Shown here: positions 39,625-49,651 of the stretch, one piece after another | Numbering within the stretch: the first letter of the stretch is position 1 | Layout of the letters: each line of letters opens with the position of its first letter | NCBI RefSeq assembly: GCF_009664365.1 | Contig: NZ_CP044310.1 | Coordinates: forward strand, 4,219,001 to 4,283,000 | Reading direction: 5' to 3' | Source of the DNA: Paenibacillus xylanilyticus | GTDB lineage: Bacteria > Bacillota > Bacilli > Paenibacillales > Paenibacillaceae | DNA length: 64,000 nt | The notes under the pieces: model-generated | The model's database searches: none | The model's input: only the letters and a program-made list of their open reading frames with translations | Told to the model about the DNA's origin: nothing | Program-made: the position numbers and the translations under genes

Positions 39625-40158
39625 TTAACCAAAAACAATCAAACAAATAGCCAGTGCGGCGATAAAACCGACCAAGTCAGAAAACAACCCAACTTTGAGA
39701 GCATATCGGCCATTTCGTATGCCAACGGCTCCAAAATATACGGTCAGTACATATAAGGTTGTATCTGTGCTCCCTTGGATTGTGGAAGCCATACGTCCGA
39801 TCATGGAATCCGGGCCATATGTTTTAATTAGATCCGTTGTAAAAGCAAGAGAGCCTGTCCCGGTTAATGGACGTAATATGCCGAGTGGCAGTACTTCTCC
39901 GGGAACGCCCATCCAGGATACAAGCGGAGCGAACAGACTGATAACATAATCCAGTGCGCCTGAAGCCCGGAAAACACTGATGGCTACCATCATTCCCACC
40001 AGATGCGGGATAATGCTGATCGCTGTGGAAAATCCATCTTTTGCTCCATCAACAAAGGATTCATATACCGGAACTTTTTTAGTAAACGCATATAAGGGAA
40101 CGAACGCGATAATAACCGGAATGGCCCAGACGGAAATCCAGTTGATGAAGGTTAACAT
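39625..40158 (-). CDS. spmB: Spore maturation protein B
   Basis: 177 residues, about five membrane helices, of the nucleoside-gate (Gate) fold family. With SpmA it is needed for full dehydration of the spore core. The gene follows spmA by 7 bp, with AAAGGATGA before the ATG. Confidence 0.94.
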   Translation of the reverse strand: MLTFINWISVWAIPVIIAFVPLYAFTKKVPVYESFVDGAKDGFSTAISIIPHLVGMMVAISVFRASGALDYVISLFAPLVSWMGVPGEVLPLGILRPLTGTGSLAFTTDLIKTYGPDSMIGRMASTIQGSTDTTLYVLTVYFGAVGIRNGRYALKVGLFSDLVGFIAALAICLIVFG

Positions 40159-40165
40159 GATGGAT

Positions 40166-40792
40166 TCATCCTTTCATGCTGGAATTACGGCTCTTTATAA
40201 CACGTGGCGGTCTGTTTAAGGTCCTGTTCCTATACCAGCGATCTGCCATAATGGCGGCGAGTGTGGCGATAATCGTTGCCATCAACGTGGTGCCTACAAT
40301 CTCTGTTGCATTGGCTGAATGATAGTTCAAACGAATGGCGATAAGAGTGGTCGGGATAATGGTTATACTTGCCGTATTTAGTGCGAGCAATGTACACATT
40401 GCAGGGGAAGCCGTTTGTTTATCGGGATTCAGCTCCTGCAGCTGCTGCATGGCCTTGATTCCCATTGGCGTTGCCGCATTGCCGAGACCAAGCAGATTAG
40501 CGCTCATGTTGGACAAAATATAACCCATAGCCGGATGATTCCGGGGCACATCAGGAAACAAAAAGGCAACAACCGGACCCAGCAGTTTGGCTATTTTGCC
40601 AAGCAATCCTGCATCTTCTGCCATTTTCATCATCCCCATCCAGAAGACAAGCACACTAATTAATCCAAAACATACGGTTACACCCGTTGCCGCCCCATCA
40701 AAAGCAGCCTGGGTAACAACTTCAATATTTCCTTTCGCGGCTGCAAAGCCAAACCCGACAACAATCATCATAAGCCAGATTACGTTAATCAA
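40166..40792 (-). CDS. spmA: Spore maturation protein A
   Basis: 208 residues from a TTG at 40792 (INVIWLMMIVVG), which has AGAGGAGG 10 nt upstream and matches the family start; the frame could run 21 codons further but without support. Several membrane spans and the SVLVFWMGMMKMAE segment identify SpmA. It acts with SpmB and DacB in spore core dehydration and cortex maturation. Confidence 0.93.
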   Translation of the reverse strand: MINVIWLMMIVVGFGFAAAKGNIEVVTQAAFDGAATGVTVCFGLISVLVFWMGMMKMAEDAGLLGKIAKLLGPVVAFLFPDVPRNHPAMGYILSNMSANLLGLGNAATPMGIKAMQQLQELNPDKQTASPAMCTLLALNTASITIIPTTLIAIRLNYHSANATEIVGTTLMATIIATLAAIMADRWYRNRTLNRPPRVIKSRNSSMKG

Positions 40793-40867
40793 GACGTTAA
40801 AACCTCCTCTGGAAGCACAGTACATCGTGTTGTACCACATGAATGACATACTCATGCTTCCTGATGA

Positions 40868-42055
40868 TTATGGAGATAACAAGTGACCTAGCACCGCCCG
40901 CCATGCCGTTGCCCATGTTGAAACTTCACCAATCTCGCCAAGTGCTGCTTCTTCTGACTTCGGCTCAGGTGGGATATAGCTGCCTTTGCGATACACCGGG
41001 ATTGAACCAATGAACTCCCCTTTGAGCTCCAGATCAATGCGCCCAGCGAGGCCGAAGGACGGATCCAGCTGCTCCTCATTCTTTTCGCTTCTGGTCTCTG
41101 ATGAATTGGTCGTTAGCACCAGCTTTTTGGTTACGCCCGACTTCTCGCTCTCTGCAAGCGGATAAGTAAATCCACGTCCCGTAATAACATCCGTGTTAGC
41201 CACTGGCTGCTCTTTTTGAGCAATCTCCACCAAAGGGAAATTCTCAAATCCAAAATCAAGCATGCGTGCATGATCATTCCAATCATCTACATCATTTAAC
41301 GTGACGGCAGCCAGCTGCTGACCATTCCGGGTTGCGGAGCTAACCAGGCACCTAAACGCCTTTTTGGTATATCCGGTTTTCACCCCGTCAGCGCCTTCAT
41401 ACAATCGCAGCATTTTATTTTTGTTGTGCCAAGAGTACTCCCAACTCTCATTCGGATTAGGCGCTGATTTGTCCTCAGTAGCAACGATTCGTTTGAAAAC
41501 AGGATTGTGCAGTGCATAAGCCGTTAAACGGGCCAAGTCATTGGCTGTGGAATAATGTCCATCTGCATCAAGACCGTGTGGATTCATAAAATGCGAATGC
41601 TTAAGTCCAATTTCCTCTGCCTTTTGGTTCATTAACAGGACGAAGCCTTCTTCTGATCCACCAACATGCTCTGCAATAGCAGAAGCGGCATCATTGCCAG
41701 ACCTCAGCATTAAACCGTATAACATGTTTTCCAGTGTCATTTCTTCTCCCAATTTGAGATAAAGGGATGACCCTTCCTTGGCAAAAGCGGTTGAGGATAC
41801 TTTTACTTTGTCATCAAGTTTCCCTTGTTCAATGGCAACAATGGCTGTCATGATTTTGGTCAGACTGGCAATACGCAGTTCCTTATCTCCGTCCTTGCTG
41901 TACAGGATTCTTCCAGAAGTCACGTCAATAAGCGCTGCACTCTGCGCATGGGTTGATGGGCTAGGGATCGTTCCTTGAGCTCCAGCCACCTGTATGAAAG
42001 GCAGCAGCAGCAGCGGTACAAGCAAACCAATCATTACTTTCTTAAACATTCGCAT
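40868..42055 (-). CDS. dacB: Sporulation D-alanyl-D-alanine carboxypeptidase DacB
   Basis: 395 residues. A signal peptide (1-26) precedes the penicillin-binding fold with SLTK (nucleophile Ser), SGND and KTGY, and a C-terminal domain. Its place upstream of spmA and spmB matches B. subtilis dacB, which controls cortex cross-linking in the mother cell. The ATG at 42055 has GGAGG 9 nt upstream. Confidence 0.92.
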   Translation of the reverse strand: MRMFKKVMIGLLVPLLLLPFIQVAGAQGTIPSPSTHAQSAALIDVTSGRILYSKDGDKELRIASLTKIMTAIVAIEQGKLDDKVKVSSTAFAKEGSSLYLKLGEEMTLENMLYGLMLRSGNDAASAIAEHVGGSEEGFVLLMNQKAEEIGLKHSHFMNPHGLDADGHYSTANDLARLTAYALHNPVFKRIVATEDKSAPNPNESWEYSWHNKNKMLRLYEGADGVKTGYTKKAFRCLVSSATRNGQQLAAVTLNDVDDWNDHARMLDFGFENFPLVEIAQKEQPVANTDVITGRGFTYPLAESEKSGVTKKLVLTTNSSETRSEKNEEQLDPSFGLAGRIDLELKGEFIGSIPVYRKGSYIPPEPKSEEAALGEIGEVSTWATAWRAVLGHLLSP

Positions 42056-42137
42056 CAATTCATTCCTCCGGGTCACTGGAATCTTGTACTAACTTATGTT
42101 CGGACAACCTAAAGTATGTCCCATCTTTCCAAACAGC

Positions 42138-42172
42138 AAAAATCCCTCTCACAAAGATCTGTGATAAGGGAT
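42138..42172 (-). terminator. Terminator of gerW
   Basis: ATCCCTTATCACA / TGTGAGAGGGAT stem followed by TTTTTG on the minus strand. Confidence 0.8.
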
Positions 42173-42186
42173 CCAGATAAAGCGGC

Positions 42187-42672
42187 TTAGCTGTAAGTGG
42201 TATGATCCGGTGTAACGCGTACGCCAGAGTCATCATTTTGAGAGGTATTACGCTGGAACATCCCCTGTAATCTGTCAAGAACATAAGGTGTAGAATCAAT
42301 GAGTTTCTCAAACAGATGAGTGGAGTTGTCCAGTGGCACGATGTGCACGCCTTGTTTTCCAACAACAAGGAAGGCTATCGGGCGAATGGATACGCCACCA
42401 CCACTACCTCCACCGAATGGTGAAGCAACGTTGGCTGAATGAGCACTTTCAGTCTTTGCACCAGGGACCGAGCTGCCTTCTTTGCTCTTTCCATCATTCA
42501 CATGAAAATCGCTGCCTCCAGCGGCGAATCCAAAACCGACTTTACTGATCGGCAGAATAACCGTGCCGTCTGGTGTTTCTACCGCATCGCCAACAATGGT
42601 ATTAACATCCACCATGGCCTTGATATTCTCCATTGCGGTTTCCATTAAGCCTTGAATTGGATGATCTGACAT
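42187..42672 (-). CDS. gerW: GerW family sporulation protein (YtfJ)
   Basis: 161 residues with the family's core: HPIQGLMETAMENIKAMVDVNTIVGD, ILPISKVGFGFAAGGSDF and a Gly-rich GGGSGGGVSIRPIAFLVV segment. GerW is a forespore protein affecting germination with L-alanine in B. subtilis. The ATG at 42672 has GGAGGG 7 nt upstream. It and the DUF2953 gene beside it occupy the gap between scpB and dacB. Confidence 0.93.
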   Translation of the reverse strand: MSDHPIQGLMETAMENIKAMVDVNTIVGDAVETPDGTVILPISKVGFGFAAGGSDFHVNDGKSKEGSSVPGAKTESAHSANVASPFGGGSGGGVSIRPIAFLVVGKQGVHIVPLDNSTHLFEKLIDSTPYVLDRLQGMFQRNTSQNDDSGVRVTPDHTTYS

Positions 42673-42858
42673 TTGAATTCCCTCCAGTTTCAATTTGAAC
42701 TAGGTTTGATCTAACCATATCATCCCCAAACCTGAACAGACTATGTAAGTCTCAGAGCAGAACAAGCAAGGAAACAGCACCCAACATTTATGGAGACACT
42801 TTCACGATTTCAGAACCAATTGCAACCAAGATACAGTAACGAGCTGCACGTATCCCAA

Positions 42859-43578
42859 TTAGCCTTGTTGCTCCTTCAATTTCTGCTTGTGTCTGCGTCG
42901 TTGTTCCCGTAGTATTTTCAGCCACATCCGCCATCCGCCATCCACTTCTAGTACCCGTGTCATTAGCCTCACTCCAGCGAGCATAACCGCCGTAATACGA
43001 ATTTTCATTTTGCAGTTCAGTTCTGTTTGAAACTCCAACTCATCTTCCCAAACAGGAACCACTTCAAGCATGGGCGGACGTTTAAATTGTATCTGATACG
43101 ACAAAAAACCAATGATAATCGACTTGATGCTCCATACCCAGCCCGTAAGAATAGCGGTGTGTGCTGCATCTCCGATACCTATTCGGGTCGACCAGGACAG
43201 CTGGGTTATATGTAGACGGTTCAGCGTCTGCCTTGCCCAGATTTTGAGTGCATCCGTAGCCCTCATCATGATCTTTACGTCTTTTGCCCACTTTTTGACT
43301 TTACGTTTGTTGATACGCTCATGCCCTTCTGCTTCTCCGTACGTATGATTGACATGCTGTTCGGTTTTCACCAGGAAACCTTCTTTCATGTTACGAAAGA
43401 CGATACTTGGTATTTCATAGTTAATACGTACAATTCCGTAGAAGAGGCGGACGTTGATCCGCGCGAAATCATCGCTTTTATGTTTACGGAACGTAAAATG
43501 CACATGAACATTCGAGATGAGAACAGCGGCAAGCAGCAGTGCGGCGAACAAGCCGATTCCTCCAAGCCAAATCCACAC
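42859..43578 (-). CDS. DUF2953 family membrane protein (YtfI-like)
   Basis: 239 residues from a GTG at 43578 with GGAGG 8 nt upstream. One N-terminal helix (about 2-22), then a domain with SWSTRIGIGDAAHTAILTG, the DUF2953 signature. It is regularly paired with gerW in Bacillales, suggesting a spore-related role; the molecular function is unknown. Confidence 0.85.
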   Translation of the reverse strand: MWIWLGGIGLFAALLLAAVLISNVHVHFTFRKHKSDDFARINVRLFYGIVRINYEIPSIVFRNMKEGFLVKTEQHVNHTYGEAEGHERINKRKVKKWAKDVKIMMRATDALKIWARQTLNRLHITQLSWSTRIGIGDAAHTAILTGWVWSIKSIIIGFLSYQIQFKRPPMLEVVPVWEDELEFQTELNCKMKIRITAVMLAGVRLMTRVLEVDGGWRMWLKILREQRRRHKQKLKEQQG

Positions 43579-43710
43579 AGGCCTTACCTCCAAGCCCTCA
43601 ATTCTTTACACGTCTAGTATGACACTCTATATAGGAAATAATTCACGGCTGACCTGAAAATTCCATTCAGGAGTTGAAATTCCCGCGTTTGCTAAGGATT
43701 CATGGCATGC

Positions 43711-43744
43711 AAAAAACCGCTACCTTATCAGGCACCGGTTTTTT
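43711..43744. terminator. Terminator between scpB and the DUF2953 gene
   Basis: AAAAAACCG and CGGTTTTTT arms around a short stem-loop with T runs on both strands; it follows scpB by 35 bp. Confidence 0.75.
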
Positions 43745-43778
43745 ACTGTTTATTACTGTTTCCTAGAACCATTCGATC

Positions 43779-44453
43779 TTACGAATCCAGATCCTCGTCA
43801 TGTACCTCATCATGGTTATCCATATTTTCATGGTCAAACTCATTGAGATCATTGAGATCCGTGCTTCCCGAGTCCACCTGTTGTCCATCCAGCTTGTTAA
43901 ACAGCAGCTGTGTCTCTTCTTCCAGATTCTCAGAGTCTTCAAACAAACCTGGCTCCGGAAGATCTTTAAGTGAAGCAAGTCCAAAATAGTCGAGGAACGA
44001 TTTGGTTGTTCCGTACAATATAGGTCGTCCAATCGCCTCGGCTCGTCCTACTTCTTCAATCAAATCCTTATTGACCAGTGTATGGATGGCCCGTTCGGAT
44101 TTCACACCGCGAATCTCTTCGATCTCAATCCGTGTAATCGGCTGACGATACGCCACAATGGCAAGTGTTTCAAGTGCAGCCTGAGATAACGAAGTCCGTG
44201 CAGGAGAGTATGCCAGCTTTTCAAAATACGCAGCATGCTCCGGAAGCGTTCCCAACTGGACCACTCCCGCAATTTTGAGAATTTGAACGCCTCGCCCCTG
44301 GTTCATGAAGTCGGCGATCATTTCCTCTACGGCATCTGATACCAGCTCCACCCGCTGATCCACGATCTCGGCAATTTGTTTGATGCTTAGACCTTCCTCT
44401 CCGGACAAAAAGAGCAGCCCCTCAATAATCGACTTCAATTTCGGAAAATCCAT
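43779..44453 (-). CDS. scpB: Segregation and condensation protein B
   Basis: 224 residues: two winged-helix domains (IIEGLLFLSGEEGLS and TLAIVAYRQPITRIEIEEIRGV) and an acidic C-terminal tail. ScpB dimers bind ScpA and, with Smc, form the condensin that organises the chromosome. The ATG at 44453 lies within scpA (32-bp overlap). Confidence 0.95.
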   Translation of the reverse strand: MDFPKLKSIIEGLLFLSGEEGLSIKQIAEIVDQRVELVSDAVEEMIADFMNQGRGVQILKIAGVVQLGTLPEHAAYFEKLAYSPARTSLSQAALETLAIVAYRQPITRIEIEEIRGVKSERAIHTLVNKDLIEEVGRAEAIGRPILYGTTKSFLDYFGLASLKDLPEPGLFEDSENLEEETQLLFNKLDGQQVDSGSTDLNDLNEFDHENMDNHDEVHDEDLDS

Positions 44454-45222
44454 GATTCCTTGCTTCCCCTCTCCACTCCATAACGATATCCTCAAACATC
44501 CGCTCCTGATAACAGACAATCTGTTTCATCTTCATCAGTTCCAGTACAGCCAAAAATGTGACTACAATTTCATGCCGGTAAATCTGATCATCCAGCAGTT
44601 TGGAAAATAACAGCCTTCCTCCCGGTCCCATACTCTCCAGAGCTCCAAGGACATCACGTATACGATCCTTCACCGAGATCTCATCACGCTGAATTCGTGT
44701 AACCGTTGTACGCTTCTCTGCCTTACGCAGTGCCTTCTGAAAAGCGGCAATCAGATCCGAAGTATGCAAACCCTCTACAGGATTGGATTGGGTCTCCACA
44801 GGCATATACGGCCTGAGGTCCTCAGGCTCTTTGGAGAAAATAAGGCTCCGTTCCCATTCCCGCTCATGTAGATGACGGGCTATTCCTTTGTATTTGCGAT
44901 ATTCTATCAGACGTGCAATCAGCTCCGCACGTGGATCATAATCTTCTTCTTCCATATAATCATAATCCTCAAAGTCTTCAATCACCGGTGGTTTGGGCAG
45001 TAAAAGTTTGCTCTTGATGGACAGAAGCGTTGCTGCCATTACCAAAAACTCACTCGTAATATCCAGCTCCAATTCCTGCATCGAATGCAGATACGCCATA
45101 TATTGATCGGTAATATCGCTGATGGGAATATCCTGGATATGAATTTCTGCCTTATCGATCAGATGAAGCAGCAGATCCAAAGGCCCTTCAAAAGTTTCCA
45201 GTTTATATGTAACTACCGTCAC
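44422..45222 (-). CDS. scpA: Segregation and condensation protein A
   Basis: 266 residues from a GTG at 45222 with GGGAGG 9 nt upstream; longer frames have no ribosome site. The kleisin N-terminus YKLETFEGPLDLLLHLI and the C-terminal winged helix (VVTFLAVLELMKMKQI) bind the two Smc heads. It is the first gene of scpAB, downstream of the rib cluster. Confidence 0.95.
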   Translation of the reverse strand: MTVVTYKLETFEGPLDLLLHLIDKAEIHIQDIPISDITDQYMAYLHSMQELELDITSEFLVMAATLLSIKSKLLLPKPPVIEDFEDYDYMEEEDYDPRAELIARLIEYRKYKGIARHLHEREWERSLIFSKEPEDLRPYMPVETQSNPVEGLHTSDLIAAFQKALRKAEKRTTVTRIQRDEISVKDRIRDVLGALESMGPGGRLLFSKLLDDQIYRHEIVVTFLAVLELMKMKQIVCYQERMFEDIVMEWRGEARNHGFSEIEVDY

Positions 45223-45324
45223 TAGACGAATCCTCCCGCCAGAAAAATACAAAACCCCGCTAAGCCGCCGAATCCGATCTCCCGAATTCGTCTGCGCAGA
45301 GCAGGGCACTACATTAAATAAGCA

Positions 45325-45792
45325 CTATTTTAGCTGTTTCGTCAAGTTCGCCATTTCAATTGCAGCCGTGGCAGCATCCCAACCTTTGTTACCAGCCTTC
45401 GTACCAGCACGTTCAATCGCTTGTTCAATATTCTCCGTTGTAACCAGACCAAAGATCGTAGGCACGCCCGTTTTGAGGTTAATGGCTGCCACTCCTTTTG
45501 CCATTTCGTTGCACACATAATCATAATGTGTCGTTGAGCCACGGATAACCGTACCCAGTGTAATGACAGCGTCATATTTACCGCTCTCCGCCATTTTTTG
45601 TGCAATCAGCGGGATTTCGAAAGCTCCTGGAACCCAGGCTACGTCGACTTCACTGTCCTGCACGCCGTGACGTTTGAACGCATCGAGTGCTCCGCTGAGC
45701 AATTTGCTTGTGATAAATTCATTAAAACGTCCTACAACCACTCCATATTTTAAACCTTCCGATACCAAATGTCCTTCAAAATAGTTCGGCAT
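45325..45792 (-). CDS. ribH: 6,7-dimethyl-8-ribityllumazine synthase
   Basis: 155 residues. It joins ribitylaminouracil with dihydroxybutanone phosphate, the penultimate riboflavin step, usually as a 60-subunit capsid. Seen are [39 protein letters not shown] (catalytic His) and [11 protein letters not shown]. It is the last gene of ribD-E-BA-H. Confidence 0.97.
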   Translation of the reverse strand: MPNYFEGHLVSEGLKYGVVVGRFNEFITSKLLSGALDAFKRHGVQDSEVDVAWVPGAFEIPLIAQKMAESGKYDAVITLGTVIRGSTTHYDYVCNEMAKGVAAINLKTGVPTIFGLVTTENIEQAIERAGTKAGNKGWDAATAAIEMANLTKQLK

Positions 45793-45877
45793 TTAAGTCA
45801 TCTCCTCTAATGTATAATGTAATGTAATTAACCGATTGTGAGCATTTATTTTTCCATAAATTACATGATCAAAAAGA

Positions 45878-47116
45878 TTAGTTTTTCTCTTCGTTCTGTT
45901 CGATATCATCGAACTTCAACATATGCCCAAGCTTCGCCTGCTTGGTATGCAGATAAAGCGTATTATCCTCGTTCTCTTCCATCTGGATCGGAACACGCTC
46001 CACCACTTCAAGACCATAACCTTCAAGGCCTTTGATTTTGCGGGGATTATTCGTTAACAGACGAATTTGGCGAACGCCGAGATCCTTCAGAATCTGTGCA
46101 CCAATACCATAATCACGCAGATCAGCGGCAAACCCGAGTTTCAGGTTGGCATCTACGGTGTCCAGCCCTTCCTCCTGCAGCTTGTAGGCTTTGAGCTTGT
46201 TAATCAGTCCAATGCCTCTGCCTTCCTGTCTCATATACAGCAGAACGCCGTTGCCTTCATCATTAATCTGTTTGAGTGCTGCATCGAATTGTGGTCCACA
46301 GTCACAGCGATGAGAGTGGAATACGTCGCCTGTAAGACATTCGGAGTGAACACGAACCAATACGGGCTTGGAAGAGTCGATTTCACCTTTTACCAATGCT
46401 ACATGCTCTTTATTGTCCACTGCATTCGTATAGGCTACTGCTTGAAACTCGCCAAAATCCGTAGGCATGCGGACAGCCACTTCGCGTTGAACCAGCTGTT
46501 CCTTCTCATTACGGTAACGAATCATGTCCTGAATACTAATCAGCTTCAGGTCATGCTTGCGGGCAATCTCCTGCAGATCAGGCAGTCTCGCCATCGTGCC
46601 ATCTTCTTTGATGACCTCACAGATCACACCAGCCGGATAGGAACCGCACATGATGGCCAGATCAACAGCAGCTTCCGTGTGGCCGGCGCGGCGGAGCACG
46701 CCTCCGTCTTTGGCAATGAGCGGGAACATATGCCCCGGTTTACGGAAATCACTACTTTTGGCTTCCGGATCAATTAGACCCTTCACCGTAATGGATCGTT
46801 CATGTGCAGATATGCCTGTTGTTGTATCCTTGTGATCCACGGAAACTGTAAATGCCGTTCCATGGAAGTCCGTATTTTGCTGAACCATCGGCTTCAGGTT
46901 GAGCTCATCCGCACGCTGCTGCGTAATGGGAACACAGACCAGGCCTCTGCCCTCGGTAATCATGAAGTTGATGACTTCAGGAGTAGCCTTCTCTGCCAGC
47001 GCGATAAAGTCCCCTTCATTCTCCCGATCCTCATCATCCACAACAATGACGGGTTTGCCGCGCATCAAATCGTATATCGCTTCCTCTATGGGATCTAGTA
47101 TGGATTGATCTGACAT
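45878..47116 (-). CDS. ribBA: Bifunctional DHBP synthase / GTP cyclohydrolase II
   Basis: 412 residues. The N-terminal half is 3,4-dihydroxy-2-butanone 4-phosphate synthase ([28 protein letters not shown]). The C-terminal half is GTP cyclohydrolase II with the zinc cysteines in [16 protein letters not shown] and the motif [11 protein letters not shown]. It starts both branches of riboflavin synthesis. The ATG at 47116 has GGAGGGGA upstream. Confidence 0.97.
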   Translation of the reverse strand: MSDQSILDPIEEAIYDLMRGKPVIVVDDEDRENEGDFIALAEKATPEVINFMITEGRGLVCVPITQQRADELNLKPMVQQNTDFHGTAFTVSVDHKDTTTGISAHERSITVKGLIDPEAKSSDFRKPGHMFPLIAKDGGVLRRAGHTEAAVDLAIMCGSYPAGVICEVIKEDGTMARLPDLQEIARKHDLKLISIQDMIRYRNEKEQLVQREVAVRMPTDFGEFQAVAYTNAVDNKEHVALVKGEIDSSKPVLVRVHSECLTGDVFHSHRCDCGPQFDAALKQINDEGNGVLLYMRQEGRGIGLINKLKAYKLQEEGLDTVDANLKLGFAADLRDYGIGAQILKDLGVRQIRLLTNNPRKIKGLEGYGLEVVERVPIQMEENEDNTLYLHTKQAKLGHMLKFDDIEQNEEKN

Positions 47117-47155
47117 AAGTTCCCCTCCAGTCTCTCTTTGTAATGGTTATGTTCC

Positions 47156-47824
47156 TTATGCAAAGCCATGGTTGGCCAAAAACTCTTCACTGATGCTTTT
47201 CGGTTTGCCAGCCCCCGTTTCGGGATGCCCTTTGCCGTAATGGAGCAGGTGGTCCACATATTTCCCCAAAATGTCACATTCAATGTTGATGGTATCCCCC
47301 GGCTTTTTCACCTGAAGCACCGTTTCTCCAATAGTATGAGGAATAATGGATACGGTAAACGAGGCTTCTGTTGTCTTCACCACAGTGAGACTAATGCCAT
47401 CGAGGGTTACCGAGCCCTTTGGAATCAAATATTTGAACAGTTCGTGGTCGTCAGGTTTGATCTCAAAAACAACCGCATTCTGATCACGTGTGATCCCGCC
47501 AATGACTCCCGTACCATCCACGTGTCCTTGTACGATGTGTCCACCAAAACGCCCACCCGACTGCATCGCCCGTTCCAGGTTCACTTTACTGCCTGATTGC
47601 AGCTGACTCAGATTAGTATGACGGTAGGTTTCAGGCATGACATCTGCGGTAAATCCTCCGCTTTCCAGCGTCGTTGCCGTAAGACATACTCCGTTTACAG
47701 ATACACTGTCACCAATCTTCAGATCGTCCATGATGGCGGAAGCTCCGATATTCAGGACCAATGCTTCGCCTTTTCGACCGATACGCCGAATCTGACCGAC
47801 CTCTTCCACCAAACCGGTAAACAT
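47156..47824 (-). CDS. ribE: Riboflavin synthase alpha subunit
   Basis: 222 residues in two homologous lumazine-binding domains (MFTGLVEEVG start; repeated NGVCLT- and DGISLTV-type segments). It converts two lumazine molecules to riboflavin. The ATG at 47824 follows AAGGAGG. Confidence 0.96.
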   Translation of the reverse strand: MFTGLVEEVGQIRRIGRKGEALVLNIGASAIMDDLKIGDSVSVNGVCLTATTLESGGFTADVMPETYRHTNLSQLQSGSKVNLERAMQSGGRFGGHIVQGHVDGTGVIGGITRDQNAVVFEIKPDDHELFKYLIPKGSVTLDGISLTVVKTTEASFTVSIIPHTIGETVLQVKKPGDTINIECDILGKYVDHLLHYGKGHPETGAGKPKSISEEFLANHGFA

Positions 47825-47870
47825 GCTGCCGCCTCCTTATGCTTATATCTTGCCTTGCTCATTCGGTCCG

Positions 47871-48974
47871 TTATTCAGGCCAGACAGGGATTCCACCAAT
47901 ACTGATATTATCTCCAACTTGCTCAATTTCCAGCTGATTCAATTGAATGGCCTGACTCATGCGCTCCACTCCTTCAAATCGGAAGCTTCCCGGTGTGTCG
48001 TATCCGCCCACAATCTTTGGAGCGATAAACATCAACAGCCGATCGACCAACTTGGCTTCCAGCATGGCACCATTCAACGTACCTCCGCCTTCAAGCAGGA
48101 TGGAGCCGATTTCCCGTTCTCCCAGCTTGCTAAGCGCACTCAGCAGATCCACACGTGGCCCGGGACCACAGCGGATAATTTCTACACCGTAGGCTTCCAG
48201 ACGTTCGGCCGCCTCAGGGCTCGCCTCATCGGTTGTAAGTACCCATGTCGGTGCGAGTCCATCCTTGACCATCTTGGCTCCAACCGGGAGACGCAGCTTC
48301 GAATCGACAACAATTCGCACAGGACTGATCCCTTCCACTTGAAGGCGGGTGGTAAGCTCCGGATTGTCTGCAATAACCGTATCCACACCAACCATGATGC
48401 CCTGATGACGATGGCGGAGTGCATGTACGATTTCCCGTGCGGGTTCGTTGGAGATCCATTTGCTGTCTCCACTGCGGGTTGCAATTTTACCATCCAGCGT
48501 GGATGCCGTTTTTAAGGTGACAAACGGCAAACCGGTGGTAATGTACTTAATGAATTTTTCATTCAGACGTCTTCCGCGCTCACGCAGAATGCCAACTTCA
48601 ACCTCAATGCCTTGTTGACGCAGCATACTGATTCCTCTGCCGGATACCTGCGGATTTGGATCCTCACAACACACCACGACACGCTTCACTTTCTCGTGAA
48701 TCAAACGTTCGCTGCATGGCGGCGTCTTGCCATAGTGGCTGCAAGGCTCCAGCGTAACATAGACCGTACTGCCCTCAGCATCGCTGCCAGCCATATTCAA
48801 CGCGTGTACCTCCGCATGGCCCGTACCCCGCTTGAGATGACTTCCCAGACCTACAACCCGGCCTTCTTTTACAACAACACATCCGACGACAGGGTTAATC
48901 CCCGTTTGCCCCTGTGCACGTTCTGCCATATCCAACGCAAGCCCCATATAAAATTCATCATTGATCATTTCCAA
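47871..48974 (-). CDS. ribD: Bifunctional riboflavin deaminase/reductase RibD
   Basis: 367 residues. An N-terminal cytidine-deaminase-like domain with HAEVHAL and the zinc motif PCSHYGKTPPC is followed by a reductase domain (TLKTASTLDGKIA, GVDTVIADNP, LLEGGGTLNGA). It performs steps two and three of riboflavin synthesis. A TTG at 48974 has GGGGTG 7 nt upstream; an ATG two codons later is the alternative. First gene after the FMN riboswitch. Confidence 0.96.
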   Translation of the reverse strand: MEMINDEFYMGLALDMAERAQGQTGINPVVGCVVVKEGRVVGLGSHLKRGTGHAEVHALNMAGSDAEGSTVYVTLEPCSHYGKTPPCSERLIHEKVKRVVVCCEDPNPQVSGRGISMLRQQGIEVEVGILRERGRRLNEKFIKYITTGLPFVTLKTASTLDGKIATRSGDSKWISNEPAREIVHALRHRHQGIMVGVDTVIADNPELTTRLQVEGISPVRIVVDSKLRLPVGAKMVKDGLAPTWVLTTDEASPEAAERLEAYGVEIIRCGPGPRVDLLSALSKLGEREIGSILLEGGGTLNGAMLEAKLVDRLLMFIAPKIVGGYDTPGSFRFEGVERMSQAIQLNQLEIEQVGDNISIGGIPVWPE

Positions 48975-49051
48975 GTCCGGTCACCCCACGGTTAGAATCT
49001 TAAATTATAGGCCTCCCATCGAGCAGAGAGGCGGTTATACCATATCCAAAT

Positions 49052-49086
49052 AAAAAATCCCCACTCGAACAATCGTTCGGGTAGGG
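49052..49086 (-). terminator. Terminator in the rib operon leader
   Basis: ATCCCTACCCGAAC / GTTCGAGTGGGGAT (GATT loop) followed by TTTTTTA on the minus strand. It lies 78 bp before ribD and about 250 nt after the FMN aptamer, and is probably the riboswitch's output terminator. Confidence 0.8.
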
Positions 49087-49332
49087 ATGATGAGAGACAT
49101 GTGTCACCAGCAGGATGTCGTTGATACGATTGCCAACAGCACTCCGCCATAGTTCCATTTCAGGCAAGTGAAAGCAAACACATACCTAAAGAACACAATT
49201 ACAGGTAAAGAGCTTCTATGATGTGGCATATGTATGGAAACTGCCGGATAACCGACTTTCCCTGCACAGAAATAAACATCGTCTGCTGTGCAGCAACGCA
49301 TCTGCGGAATGCAGTCCAATTAAGGCTGCACC

Positions 49333-49494
49333 CTCTCCTTCTCCCATCCAGACTATACTGTCGGTTCTGGAATTACACCAGATCAGCCATCTGCCACAGG
49401 CAGACAGGTCACGGACTTTGCAACAGTGCTGGATAGATATCCTCACACAGGTGCATCACCGCCGGTAGGGAATTGCACCCTGCCCTGAAGGATC
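49333..49494 (-). ncRNA. FMN riboswitch (RFN element)
   Basis: On the minus strand the conserved RFN blocks occur in order: ATCCTTCAGGGCAGGGTG, CCCTACCGGCGGTGATG, AGTCCGTGACC, and GATCTGGTGTAA-TTCCAGAACCGACAG ending GGATGGGAGAAGGA. FMN binding would shut off the ribD-ribE-ribBA-ribH transcript. The leader between aptamer and ribD is unusually long, about 360 nt. A minus-strand reading frame in that leader (49104-49319) has no ribosome site and is not called. Confidence 0.95.
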
Positions 49495-49594
49495 GCTTTC
49501 GTTATTAATTGGATGTTAGCACTTTAACGCCGAAAAATCAATTGTTTTTTGTTCCTTTTTGTCACATACTAACTTTTAATAAGCAAAAGGATAT

Positions 49595-49628
49595 AAAAAA
49601 ACCGCTTCGTCTTATCAACGAAACGGTC
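49595..49628 (-). terminator. Terminator of ppiB
   Basis: ACCGTTTCGTTG / CGAAGCGGT stem followed by seven T on the minus strand. Confidence 0.85.
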
Positions 49629-49651
49629 ATTATTATCACTAAGGATAACGA

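Noticed and set aside
46067-46777. 236-residue plus-strand frame inside ribBA
   Set aside because: Antisense to ribBA; no ribosome site and no domain.
49104-49319. 71-residue frame in the rib leader
   Set aside because: Starts with TTG without a ribosome site, is Cys-rich without pattern, and lies inside a riboswitch leader.
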